From JALOLV01 sp046295175 (GTDB lineage Bacteria; Bacteroidota; Bacteroidia; Cytophagales; Spirosomataceae), in the NCBI GenBank assembly GCA_046295175.1, contig JBKBNY010000001.1, positions 620,001 to 684,000 on the forward strand: DNA of 64,000 nt, in the 5' to 3' direction. Positions 53,244 to 61,648 of this stretch are shown piece by piece. The position numbers and the translations under genes were made by a program. Under the pieces are notes generated by a model that saw only the letters and a list, made by a program, of their open reading frames with translations, made no database searches and had not been told where the DNA came from. The number at the start of each line of letters is the position of its first letter. The stretch's first letter is position 1.

Positions 53244-54425
53244 ATGAATGTAATTCAGCAGTCTTTTCAAGTACCATTTACTTTCAATATAATTTTCACA
53301 AAAGACCTTTTTTCGACTGAAAATCAAGAGTTTAGTAAATTTTTATCCAACTTTGGCGATAATAGTTTTCAGAAAAAAATTCTATTTTTAATTGATGAAG
53401 GCGTTGCCGAAGCTCATCCTTCTCTAAAAGATGCCATCAAAGGATATTTTCAAGGGCAGAGCAAAATCAGTTTGGTAGAAGAAATCTTGGTAATGCCTGG
53501 TGGGGAACAAGTAAAAAACGACACAAAATATTTAGACGAAACCCTTTTAGCAATTAATAAATACGGCATCGACCGACATTCATTCGTGGCCGCCATTGGT
53601 GGTGGAGCGTTTTTAGACATGGTTGGCTATGCCTCTACGATTGCTCACCGAGGCGTAAAACATATAAGAATCCCGACTACGGTTCTTTCTCAAAATGATT
53701 CTGGCGTAGGTGTGAAAAATGGGGTTAATTTCTTGGGTAAAAAGAATTTCCTCGGCACTTTTTCGCCGCCCGTGGCAGTTTTCAATGACTCAAATTTCTT
53801 GCTTACACTTTCTGAAAGAGACTGGCGTTCGGGTATTTCGGAGGCCGTAAAAGTAGCATTAATCAAAGATTTGGTATTTTTTGAGTGGCTCGAAACCAAT
53901 GCACTTGCCATGGCCAACCGTGAAATGGAAGTGATGCAAGAGCAAATCTTCCGTTCGGCAGCATTGCATACCAATCATATTTCGAGTGGCGACCCTTTTG
54001 AAATGGGTTCGGCACGACCATTGGATTTTGGACATTGGGCAGCTCACAAATTGGAGTATTTGACCAATTTCGAGATTCGTCACGGTGAAGCGGTTGCCAT
54101 CGGAATTGCACTCGATTCAATCTATTCAAAATTGGTGGGTCTGATTTCTCAAGAAGATGTCAATAGAATTCTTTCCTTACTAAAAAATCTTGGTTTCACG
54201 CTTTATCATGAAAAACTCGGCGAAAATGATAAATTGAATTTGTGGGAAGGCTTAAATGAATTCAGAGAACATTTGGGCGGCCGCTTGACTATCACGATTT
54301 TAGAAAAATTAGGCAAAGGACGAGAAATTCATGAAGTAGATTTCGAACTCATGAAACAAGCAGTTGATGAATTGAAAATGAGTGTCTATAAAAATAAATT
54401 TACCAAGGAGGCACGGATTTCATAG
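53244..54425 (+). CDS. eboD: EboD-like 3-dehydroquinate synthase homologue
   Basis: 393 residues. NAD+-binding glycine motif AAIGGGAFLDMVGYAS (about 117-132). Zinc ligands fit E200 (ISEAVKVALIKD), H264 (DFGHWAAHKLEY) and H280 (RHGEAVAIGIALD), with the 16-residue spacing seen in dehydroquinate synthases. Sugar-phosphate cyclases of this fold make cyclic polyols from sugar phosphates; the ebo branch has no assigned substrate and is distinct from AroB. The last residues (KEARIS) and the stop codon are encoded by a dispersed repeat (54413-54476), so the natural C-terminus was probably altered. Follows eboC by 49 bases. Confidence 0.83.
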   Translation: MNVIQQSFQVPFTFNIIFTKDLFSTENQEFSKFLSNFGDNSFQKKILFLIDEGVAEAHPSLKDAIKGYFQGQSKISLVEEILVMPGGEQVKNDTKYLDETLLAINKYGIDRHSFVAAIGGGAFLDMVGYASTIAHRGVKHIRIPTTVLSQNDSGVGVKNGVNFLGKKNFLGTFSPPVAVFNDSNFLLTLSERDWRSGISEAVKVALIKDLVFFEWLETNALAMANREMEVMQEQIFRSAALHTNHISSGDPFEMGSARPLDFGHWAAHKLEYLTNFEIRHGEAVAIGIALDSIYSKLVGLISQEDVNRILSLLKNLGFTLYHEKLGENDKLNLWEGLNEFREHLGGRLTITILEKLGKGREIHEVDFELMKQAVDELKMSVYKNKFTKEARIS

Positions 54426-54476
54426 AGTTTCACAGATTTTCCGTGTAAATCAGTGTAATCTGTGCCTCTGTGGTTA
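54413..54476. repeat. CACAGATT...AATCTGTG dispersed repeat at the eboD-eboE junction
   Basis: CACAGATT (54431-54438) and AATCTGTG (54457-54464) are perfect inverted arms; AAATCAGTG precedes the second arm. The unit starts inside eboD, supplying its stop, and fills nearly all of the 70-base gap to eboE. The core is shared with 6564-6582. Confidence 0.6.
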
Positions 54477-54495
54477 TCTTAAAATTATTAACATA

Positions 54496-55689
54496 ATGCA
54501 AACCCCATACGGACACCTAAGTTATTGTAGCAATATTCACCCAGGCGAAGATTGGAAAGAACACTTTGCTGTTTTACAAAGCAGTATCCCACAAATTAAA
54601 GCATCGGTTTGCCCAGATGCGAAGATGGGAATCGGGCTTCGATTAGCCAATCAAGCAAGTATTGATTTATCGGAAAAATCTAATTTTGACACTTTCAAAA
54701 ATTGGCTCGAAGAGAATAATTGCTACGTTTTTACGATGAATGGTTTTCCGTACGGAGGCTTTCATAATGTAGTAGTAAAAGACCAAGTTCACGCCCCCGA
54801 TTGGACAACGCCCGAACGCACCAACTACACCATTCGTATGTTTGGTTTATTGGCTCAACTTCTTCCAGAAAATCTTTCAGAAGGTGGCATTTCTACCTCA
54901 CCTCTTTCTTACCGTTTTTGGTGGAAAACAGCCGATGATTTAGAGAAAGCTACTCAAATAGCTACTAAAAACATGATTTTAGTAGTAGAAGCACTTCTTG
55001 AAATAAAGACGAATACAGGGAAAACACTTCATTTGGACATCGAACCTGAACCCGATGGCATTTTAGAAAACTCTGAAGAATACCTCAACTGGTACACTCA
55101 TTATCTTTTGCCGATGGGCATAGAGCAACTGACATCGAAAGGATTTTCGGCTGAACAAGCAACCGATGCTATCAAAACACATATTCAGCTTTGTTATGAT
55201 GTTTGTCATTTTGCAGTAGGATTTGAACACCCACAAGCAGTCATTGACAAATTAGATGACCAAGACTTAAAAGTTGGAAAAATACAAATTAGCTCGGCAC
55301 TGAAAGTTGATTTTTCGAGCAATGCCGAAGAAAAGTTAAAGGTTATTGCTCAATACAATGAGCCTACTTATTTACACCAAGTAGTTGCCCAAAGAAAAGA
55401 TGGAAGTTTTCAGAAATTTCCGGATTTAACCGAAGCAATTGAAGGTTTTGATGATAACATTCTTTCATGGCGAGTACATTTTCACGTACCATTATTCATC
55501 GAAAATTATGGGTTGTTGGCCTCTACCCGCAGTGATATTGTTGATACTATCAATGTTCATAAACAAAATCCTTTCACCAATCACCTCGAAATCGAAACAT
55601 ATACTTGGGGAGTTTTACCAACCGAGTTTCAAGCCCCTTTGAATAAGTCGATTATCAGAGAGATAAACTGGGTCAAAGGTCTATTGTAA
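54496..55689 (+). CDS. eboE: Metabolite traffic protein EboE
   Basis: 397 residues from ATG 54496 (MQTPYGHLSYCSNIHPGEDW, the usual EboE start); upstream in-frame sequence to 54382 is repeat-derived and overlaps eboD. TIM-barrel related to sugar-phosphate isomerases/AP endonuclease 2: conserved positions TMNGFPYGGFH, HLDIEPEPDG, CYDVCHFAVGFE, KIQISSALKV and HFHVPLF. Metal-binding Glu/His/Asp residues are kept. EboE is a required part of ebo clusters in cyanobacteria, Bacteroidota and some algae; its reaction is not known. Confidence 0.87.
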   Translation: MQTPYGHLSYCSNIHPGEDWKEHFAVLQSSIPQIKASVCPDAKMGIGLRLANQASIDLSEKSNFDTFKNWLEENNCYVFTMNGFPYGGFHNVVVKDQVHAPDWTTPERTNYTIRMFGLLAQLLPENLSEGGISTSPLSYRFWWKTADDLEKATQIATKNMILVVEALLEIKTNTGKTLHLDIEPEPDGILENSEEYLNWYTHYLLPMGIEQLTSKGFSAEQATDAIKTHIQLCYDVCHFAVGFEHPQAVIDKLDDQDLKVGKIQISSALKVDFSSNAEEKLKVIAQYNEPTYLHQVVAQRKDGSFQKFPDLTEAIEGFDDNILSWRVHFHVPLFIENYGLLASTRSDIVDTINVHKQNPFTNHLEIETYTWGVLPTEFQAPLNKSIIREINWVKGLL

Positions 55690-55790
55690 TAAATCCTACC
55701 GCTTCGGCGGTCCGGCCTTCTCCTCTCAGGAGAAGGGAGTAAAAGTCCCTCTCCTTCGAGGAGAGGGATTTAGGGTGAGGTAAATATTTC
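55690..55790. repeat. Composite palindromic repeat between eboE and the phosphatase gene
   Basis: Three hairpins in a row: ACCGC/GCGGT (near 55698-55712), CCTTCTCCT/AGGAGAAGG (55716-55724 and 55728-55736) and TCCCTCTCCT/AGGAGAGGGA (55746-55755 and 55759-55768), ending in TTTAGGGTGAGGTAA. Strings of this kind are scattered through many Bacteroidota genomes. It fills the 106-base gap between the genes. Confidence 0.65.
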
Positions 55791-55795
55791 AAAAA

Positions 55796-57166
55796 ATGCA
55801 AAAAACAGTAGTTATAGATATAGTTGGTCTCAGCACGAGTGTTATCGGTGAGCATACGCCTTTTATTCAGCAATTCATCAATAAAAATAAGCTGACGCAC
55901 ATCAAACCGCCATTTCCTGCGGTTACGACAACTTCCCAAAGTTATTATCTAACAGGCAAAACCGCCACCGAACACGGCATTGTGGGCAATGGCTGGTACG
56001 ACCGAGAAGCCAACGAAATGAAGTTTTGGAAACAATCGAACAAATTGGTTCGGGCTGAGAAAATTTGGGAAGCTGCCCGAAAAAAGAATCCAAATTTCAC
56101 GGTATCGAAGATGTTTTGGTGGTATAATATGTATTCATCGGCTGATTTTTCGGCAACGCCTCGCCCACAATATCATTCCGATGGCAAAAAAGAACCTGAT
56201 TGCTATACTTACCCCGCTGATTTAAGAGATAAACTACAAGCTAAATTTGGCACGTTTCCTTTGTTTAAATTTTGGGGGCCAAATACCAGTATCGACTGCT
56301 CGAAATGGATTGCCAATGCTGCCTTAGAAGTTGACAAAGAAAATGACCCAACACTTACGCTTATTTATTTACCGCATTTAGATTATTGTTTACAAAAATT
56401 TGGGGTAGATTTCAGTAAAATTGCCAAAGATTTGCACGAAATTGATGATTTGGTCAAAGAATTAGTAGCATATTACGAGGCTAAAAATGCTAATGTCATT
56501 CTACTTTCAGAGTACGGAATCAACAATGTGAGCAACCCGATTCATATTAATCGTATTTTAAGAGAAAACGGACTTTTATCAGTTAGAGTTGAAAGTGGCC
56601 ATGAACTTCTCGACGGTGGAGCCTCAAAAGCTTTTGCGGCAGCCGACCACCAAATTGCTCATATTTATATCAACGATTTAAGTCAAAAAGAGCAAATTAA
56701 GGCAATTCTATCGAAAATAGAAGGCATTGCCTTAATAATGGACGATGCCGAAAAACGTGAACATAACATCGACCACGAACGGGCAGGTGATTTGGTTTTG
56801 ATGGCAAAAGCAGATAGTTGGTTTACGTATTATTATTGGTTTGATGATAAAGTTGCCCCTGATTTTGCCCGAAGTGTGGATATTCATAATAAACCTGGCT
56901 ACGACCCAGTAGAGATGTTTATGAATCCAAAAAATCCATTCATTAAACTTCGTGCTGCTTATAAATTAGCCCGCAAACTATTAGGTTTTAGATATAGAAT
57001 GGATGTGATTCCACTCGATGCAACCCTCATCAAAGGCTCGCACGGAACACTTGATATTGGCAAAGAATATTATCCTATTTTAATAAGTAATCAAGCCACT
57101 GCTGATGAAATTTTAGCCACCGATGTTTATAATGTAATTTGGAATAGTATTTTTGGGAAAGATTAA
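55796..57166 (+). CDS. Alkaline-phosphatase-superfamily (nucleotide pyrophosphatase-like) protein of the ebo cluster
   Basis: 456 residues, no signal peptide. Metal-site pattern of the superfamily: first aspartate D8 (VVIDIVGLS), nucleophile threonine in PAVTTTSQSYYLTGK (44-46), YLPHLDYCLQKFG, then LSEYGINNV where most nucleotide pyrophosphatases have SDHG, and KGSHGTLDI near the end. The SEYG replacement removes a usual metal-binding Asp-His pair, though the glutamate could substitute. An enzyme of this type is the last member (eboF) in described ebo clusters. It probably hydrolyses a phosphodiester or phosphate on the pathway metabolite. Confidence 0.75.
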   Translation: MQKTVVIDIVGLSTSVIGEHTPFIQQFINKNKLTHIKPPFPAVTTTSQSYYLTGKTATEHGIVGNGWYDREANEMKFWKQSNKLVRAEKIWEAARKKNPNFTVSKMFWWYNMYSSADFSATPRPQYHSDGKKEPDCYTYPADLRDKLQAKFGTFPLFKFWGPNTSIDCSKWIANAALEVDKENDPTLTLIYLPHLDYCLQKFGVDFSKIAKDLHEIDDLVKELVAYYEAKNANVILLSEYGINNVSNPIHINRILRENGLLSVRVESGHELLDGGASKAFAAADHQIAHIYINDLSQKEQIKAILSKIEGIALIMDDAEKREHNIDHERAGDLVLMAKADSWFTYYYWFDDKVAPDFARSVDIHNKPGYDPVEMFMNPKNPFIKLRAAYKLARKLLGFRYRMDVIPLDATLIKGSHGTLDIGKEYYPILISNQATADEILATDVYNVIWNSIFGKD

Positions 57167-57177
57167 TCTCAAAGACA

Positions 57178-57567
57178 ATGAAAAAACTATTCTTCTTACT
57201 ATTACTGCTCGCAAATGTAGCATTTGCACAAAAACAAGAAATTACTCCCGAGTTATTGGCCCAAAAGCAATTGGAGGCATACAATGCTCACGATATTGAT
57301 GCTTTTGTTGAGCCTTACGCCGACGATGTAGAAATTTACAGATTTCCCGATAAATTACTTTACAAAGGCAAAGAAACCATGCGAAAAGACTACGGTGAAT
57401 TCTTTAAAAATACACCAAAACTGCACTGTGAACTCAAAAATCGTATCATTCAAGGCAATACAGTTATTGACAAAGAATATATTACGGGAACTGGAAAACC
57501 CTTTGAGGCAGTTGCCGTTTATCAGATAGAAAACAATAAAATCAAGAAGGTTTATTTTATACAATAA
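57178..57567 (+). CDS. Secreted NTF2-like / SnoaL-like protein
   Basis: 129 residues with a clear signal peptide (hydrophobic 4-15, cleavage at AFAQ-K). The mature part has the cone-shaped NTF2-like pattern: LAQKQLEAYNAHDIDAFVEPYADDVEIY, then YKGKETMRKDYGEFF, ending in VYQIENNKIKKVYF (parts quoted). Such folds often bind small hydrophobic ligands or act as isomerases. It starts 11 bases after the phosphatase gene, so it is very likely part of the ebo transcript and could handle the same metabolite outside the cytoplasm. Reaction unknown. Confidence 0.78.
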   Translation: MKKLFFLLLLLANVAFAQKQEITPELLAQKQLEAYNAHDIDAFVEPYADDVEIYRFPDKLLYKGKETMRKDYGEFFKNTPKLHCELKNRIIQGNTVIDKEYITGTGKPFEAVAVYQIENNKIKKVYFIQ

Positions 57568-57577
57568 GCCAAATTAC

Positions 57578-58363
57578 ATGCAAAATCTCCGAACCGTAAA
57601 TATCACTCGCTACGTAACGCCTTTGCGAGAAGGCGGTTCGTTGCCTGCCATTGTCGAAGCCGATGATGGCTTTTTGTATGTCATTAAATTTCGTGGGGCT
57701 GGACAAGGCGTAAAAGCACTCATTGCCGAACTCATAGGCGGAGAATTAGCTCGTTTCTTGGGTCTAAGAATGCCCGAAATGGTTTTTGCAATGCTCGATG
57801 ATAGTTTTAGCAAAACCGAACCCGACGAAGAAATACAAGATTTGTTACAAGCGAGTGTTGGGCAAAATTTGGGCGTACATTACCTTTCTGGTTCGATAAC
57901 TTTCGACCCAGTCATTTCGGAAGTTTCGCCCCTACTCGCTTCACAAATTGTTTGGTTAGATTGCGTTTTGACCAATGTTGACCGCACTTTCCGAAACACC
58001 AATATGCTCATGTGGCACAAAGAATTGTGGCTGATTGACCACGGTGCATCTTTGTATTTTCATCATTCGTGGGATAGCTGGCAATCGCAAGCCAAACGCC
58101 CATTTGCAGCCATCAAAGACCACGTTTTGCTTCCGAAAGCGAGCGAACTTGAGGCCGTCAATGAAACATTCAAGCAAAAACTCAATTTGGAGGTAATCAA
58201 AGAAATCACTTCGATGATTCCAGACGAATGGCTTTTGGCTGATGCTTATGATGAAACCGCCGAAGACCGCCGAGCTGTTTATACCAAATTCTTAGAAAAA
58301 CGTTTAGAAATCTCTGATTTATTAGTAAAAGAAGCCCAAAATGCAAGAGAAAGTCTTATATGA
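57578..58363 (+). CDS. HipA-like family kinase
   Basis: 261 residues, about 60 percent of HipA length and lacking the HipA N-terminal subdomain. Kinase-like residues: K37 in YVIKFRG for ATP, NVDRTFRNTN (D135, N140/N142) as catalytic loop, and LIDHG (D154) as the metal-binding DFG equivalent. No HTH partner of HipB type is adjacent. It starts 10 bases after the NTF2-like gene and overlaps the DUF3037 gene by 23 bases. HipA-like/DUF3037 pairs recur in Bacteroidota and elsewhere. Target unknown; protein kinase activity is inferred. Confidence 0.8.
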   Translation: MQNLRTVNITRYVTPLREGGSLPAIVEADDGFLYVIKFRGAGQGVKALIAELIGGELARFLGLRMPEMVFAMLDDSFSKTEPDEEIQDLLQASVGQNLGVHYLSGSITFDPVISEVSPLLASQIVWLDCVLTNVDRTFRNTNMLMWHKELWLIDHGASLYFHHSWDSWQSQAKRPFAAIKDHVLLPKASELEAVNETFKQKLNLEVIKEITSMIPDEWLLADAYDETAEDRRAVYTKFLEKRLEISDLLVKEAQNARESLI

Positions 58364-58724
58364 ATACGCTGTCATTCGGGTAGTTCCTAAAGTCGAAAGA
58401 GAGGAGTTTCTGAATGTGGGCATTATTTTATACTGTGCCAAACAGAATTTTTTGCAGTCAGTTTTCAAGATTGATGAAGAGCGTTTGCGTATTTTTTCGA
58501 GTAATATTGATTGCGAAGAACTAAATAATTACCTCGAAACTTGGCAAAAAATCTGTCAAGGAGGTAAACATGGTGGGCCGATTGGTAGCCTGCCAATGTC
58601 GGCACGTTTTAGGTGGCTAACGGCTACTCGAAGTACGATTATCCAAACATCTAAAGTACATCCAGGCTACACCGAAAATGCCGAAGAAACGATGAATTGC
58701 TTATTTAACGAATTGGTTTTATGA
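58341..58724 (+). CDS. DUF3037 family protein
   Basis: 127 residues. The N-terminus YEYAVIRVVPKVEREEFLNVGIILYC is the DUF3037 signature (in part), followed by GGPIGSLPMSARFRWLTATRSTIIQ. Cytoplasmic, function unknown. It overlaps the HipA-like kinase gene by 23 bases and the next gene by 4 bases, so the three are translationally coupled. DUF3037 proteins repeatedly accompany these kinases and may be substrate or inhibitor; this is inference from context. Confidence 0.83.
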   Translation: MQEKVLYEYAVIRVVPKVEREEFLNVGIILYCAKQNFLQSVFKIDEERLRIFSSNIDCEELNNYLETWQKICQGGKHGGPIGSLPMSARFRWLTATRSTIIQTSKVHPGYTENAEETMNCLFNELVL

Positions 58725-58933
58725 ACTCCCAAATACTCGAAGATTTAGTAAAAATTGAAATGCCTTTTGGCAAATACAAAGGTCGATTAATCTGTGATTT
58801 GCCCGAATATTATTTAATTTGGTATCAAAACAAAGGTTTTCCCGAAGGAAAATTGGGTATGCTGCTCGCCACTATGTACGAAATCAAAATCAACAGACTG
58901 GAATACCTGCTAAAACCATTAAAACAAAAATAG
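58721..58933 (+). CDS. DUF3820 family protein
   Basis: 70 residues. Core MPFGKYKGRLICDLPEYYLIWY is the DUF3820 pattern, also found at the N-terminus of some exonuclease-like proteins (the quick-rise PFGKYKG motif). Function unknown. Its ATG overlaps the DUF3037 stop (ATGA). It is the last gene of the long plus-strand run that begins with lon. Confidence 0.8.
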   Translation: MNSQILEDLVKIEMPFGKYKGRLICDLPEYYLIWYQNKGFPEGKLGMLLATMYEIKINRLEYLLKPLKQK

Positions 58934-58962
58934 TGTGGCAAATCAAAAAGAAATGCCACACT
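58932..58962 (-). terminator. Terminator of the beta-barrel receptor gene
   Basis: AGTGTGGCA (58932-58940) and TGCCACACT (58954-58962) form a perfect 9-bp stem; the minus strand continues as ATTTTTGTTTT. It also lies directly after the DUF3820 stop and may help end the convergent transcript. Confidence 0.75.
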
Positions 58963-58978
58963 TGCAAAAAGCTAAGTC

Positions 58979-61573
58979 TTAATTGCCACTCTTCACACGC
59001 CCCTGCTCCGATTCGGTTGCGGTGCTTCTTCGTCGAGCCGACTTAACTTGCTGATTTCCAAACTTATAGGTAAAACTCAATCGAGCTACACGGGCATCCC
59101 AACGGTTTCGGATTGAGAGAACAACGCCTGCAAAATCGGCATTCCCATTCCAATAACTTGTCAAGAAAACATCGTTTACACTAAGTTTAAGCGTACCTTT
59201 TTTATCCCAAAACGATTTCTGAACTCCCAAGTTGACTGCTCCTTGCGGGCGACCCATCATCATTCCGTAAACATTTGCCGAATTATACCAACCCGAAATC
59301 TCGGCCGTGATTCCTTTTTTGAGGGTCAGGCTGTGGCTCGAAAAGAAATTATACGCAAATGCCCCTACGCTTAGGTTTTGATTTAACAAATTTCCATCGT
59401 ATCGGTTGTAATACGCCGTGATATTATTATTTGCCATCCACCATTTTGCAATCGGAATTGGGAAGCTAATATTGAGGCTATAATTCTCAAATCGTTTCAA
59501 ATTATCTTTGGTTGCAAACGTGATTTTCTTGGGGTCAACCTCTTGTTCGATGCTGTATTTCGTAATTTTTTCCAACAAAATTGGGTCATCTTTGGCATTT
59601 TTAACGACTTCGAGCATCATATCCGTTGTGAAACTATACCCAACAGTTGTGATGATTGCATCTTTGAAAGTATGTGCTACCTCAAAACTATTGGCAAACT
59701 GTGGCTTCAAAAATTCATTCCCGACTTGATACGTATAAGGGTCAAGGAAATATATAAACGGATTCAGAGATTCATAATCTGGGCGTTCGATTCGGCGACT
59801 ATACGAATAATTCAGAGAGTTATTTTTATTGATTTTCTGCGATAAAAACACACTCGGGAAAAACTGCACTTGCTCTCTTTTTTTCACTTCTTTCAAGGTC
59901 AAAGATTCGCCTTTGGCATTCCAATGTTCAACACGCAAACCCGTCTGCAAGCTCCATTTTTCGTTAAATTCTTTGCTAAAATTGGCATAAATGGCATTGA
60001 TATTCTCCGAATAAATAAAATGGTTCGTACGGCCTCTATCCACTTCTTCGTTCTTATAAAACATGATATTGTTATCAGATTTTACAAAACTCGTCTTGGC
60101 TCCCATTTCAAATTTCGATTTAATACTCGCCAATGGCAAAATATAATCAACCTTAGCGGCCGTGATGGTGTATTGGTTCGGGATATTGCTCGTAACATTC
60201 AATGGTCTGCCGTATTCGGCACCCTCTGCATTGTAAAAACGGGTAGTCATGCCCAATTCTTTGGTGAGGTTATCATATACCGAGAAATCGAAATCGGCGG
60301 TGAGTTCTTTACCTGTCGAATCAAAAGTGTGCTTGAAATTAAGGTTAAAAATGCCACTTTTCCATGTTTGATAATTGTTTGATGTCGTTTGTGGCGAATA
60401 TTGCAATTTTCGTTGAGAATCAAAAAAATACGATTTATTGACCGATGGCTCGGTTTGTCCCCAATCGCCGATATTGCCATTCACCAAAAAACCGACGGTG
60501 GTTTTCTTATTGGCAAAATAATCCATGCCCAACTTGTAGCCAAAATTTCTGCTGAAACGCTGCTCGACGGTATATTGGTCAATATCAATGCCCTCGATGG
60601 TTCTGAAAATGCTGTTATTCTGGAAGTTTCGGCGGTCGGATAGCGTCAGATTGGCAAAAGTATTTACCTTTCCTTTACGATTATTGAGGTTTAAACCCAA
60701 ATTTCCTTTCGGAATAAAACCTGGCTTTTCTAACTCGTATTCTTTGTAATTGCTTTCTTTTGTCAAGCCATATTGATAGTCGAAAGGCAATAAACTTGCT
60801 CCAAAACCAGCCGAAAGTGTACCATTTGTACCAAAATTTTTATCTTTTCGGGTTACGATATTGATGATACCTGAGTTGCCAGCGGCATCGTAGCGAGACG
60901 ATGGATTGGTGATGATTTCGATTTTTTCAATTTGCTCGCTCGTCATGTTTTTGAGCAAATTGGTCAAATCCGACTGCGAAAGATAAGTTGGCTTGCCATC
61001 CATATAAATCTGCACACCTTGCTTGCCTTTTAGGCTGATTCGGTCGTTGTTGTCAATCGTAATGCCGGGTGATTTTTGTAATACTTCGAGAGCCGAATTT
61101 CCTGTAGCGATGATACTGTTTTCGACATTCACGACCAATTTATCTATTTTCTGTTCGATAAATGGTTTCTTGGCCGATACAGTAACTTCTTTGAGTTGTT
61201 TGGTCATCAATTGCATTTCGATATTCGGCAGATTCACGTCTTTATTTTCGGCCGAAATTGTGATTTTGGGGCTTAGATATTTCTCATAACCCACCATCGT
61301 AATCGAAACAAGGTACTGATTATCAACAATTTGAAAAAATTCAAATTTACCATTGGCATCCGCTACGGTAGCTTTGGCTAAAGTCGAATCTTTGGCTTTG
61401 AGCAGTAGCACGTTAGCAAACGGAAGGGCTTGTTTTTTCTCGTCGAGGATTCCGCCCGTGATTTTTCCGCCCGATTGTGCAAACGAAAAATAAGAATTGG
61501 CAATTAGTAAAAACAACAAAGTTTTTTGGAGCGAACGGAGAGTTCGCCCAGAGAGGGGGTATAGCTTTTTCAT
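58979..61573 (-). CDS. Outer membrane beta-barrel / TonB-dependent receptor-like protein
   Basis: 864 residues. Signal peptide at 1-33, with an unusual 13-residue stretch (LYPLSGRTLRSLQ, residues 4-16) between MKK and the hydrophobic core KTLLFLLIANSYF. A CarboxypepD_reg domain (GGILDEKKQALPFANVLLLK, about 38-115), a plug domain (LEVLQKSPGITIDNNDRISL, NPSSRYDAAGNSGIINIVTRK, about 150-240; parts) and a C-terminal barrel of the OMP_b-brl_3 type follow. No classic TonB box is obvious. It ends in the basic tail SARRRSTATESEQGRVKSG, typical of this Bacteroidota family. Ligand unknown. Confidence 0.87.
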   Translation of the reverse strand: MKKLYPLSGRTLRSLQKTLLFLLIANSYFSFAQSGGKITGGILDEKKQALPFANVLLLKAKDSTLAKATVADANGKFEFFQIVDNQYLVSITMVGYEKYLSPKITISAENKDVNLPNIEMQLMTKQLKEVTVSAKKPFIEQKIDKLVVNVENSIIATGNSALEVLQKSPGITIDNNDRISLKGKQGVQIYMDGKPTYLSQSDLTNLLKNMTSEQIEKIEIITNPSSRYDAAGNSGIINIVTRKDKNFGTNGTLSAGFGASLLPFDYQYGLTKESNYKEYELEKPGFIPKGNLGLNLNNRKGKVNTFANLTLSDRRNFQNNSIFRTIEGIDIDQYTVEQRFSRNFGYKLGMDYFANKKTTVGFLVNGNIGDWGQTEPSVNKSYFFDSQRKLQYSPQTTSNNYQTWKSGIFNLNFKHTFDSTGKELTADFDFSVYDNLTKELGMTTRFYNAEGAEYGRPLNVTSNIPNQYTITAAKVDYILPLASIKSKFEMGAKTSFVKSDNNIMFYKNEEVDRGRTNHFIYSENINAIYANFSKEFNEKWSLQTGLRVEHWNAKGESLTLKEVKKREQVQFFPSVFLSQKINKNNSLNYSYSRRIERPDYESLNPFIYFLDPYTYQVGNEFLKPQFANSFEVAHTFKDAIITTVGYSFTTDMMLEVVKNAKDDPILLEKITKYSIEQEVDPKKITFATKDNLKRFENYSLNISFPIPIAKWWMANNNITAYYNRYDGNLLNQNLSVGAFAYNFFSSHSLTLKKGITAEISGWYNSANVYGMMMGRPQGAVNLGVQKSFWDKKGTLKLSVNDVFLTSYWNGNADFAGVVLSIRNRWDARVARLSFTYKFGNQQVKSARRRSTATESEQGRVKSGN

Positions 61574-61648
61574 AATGTTTATTTATCGGTAATCAACAAG
61601 AAGATGCAGATACCCCATCGGCTGGTTGCGTGGGTAACGAAAAAAAAA

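Noticed and set aside
54382..54495. Longer EboE starting at 54382
   Set aside because: The extra 38 residues overlap eboD and the dispersed repeat; MQTPYGHLSYCS at 54496 is the usual start.
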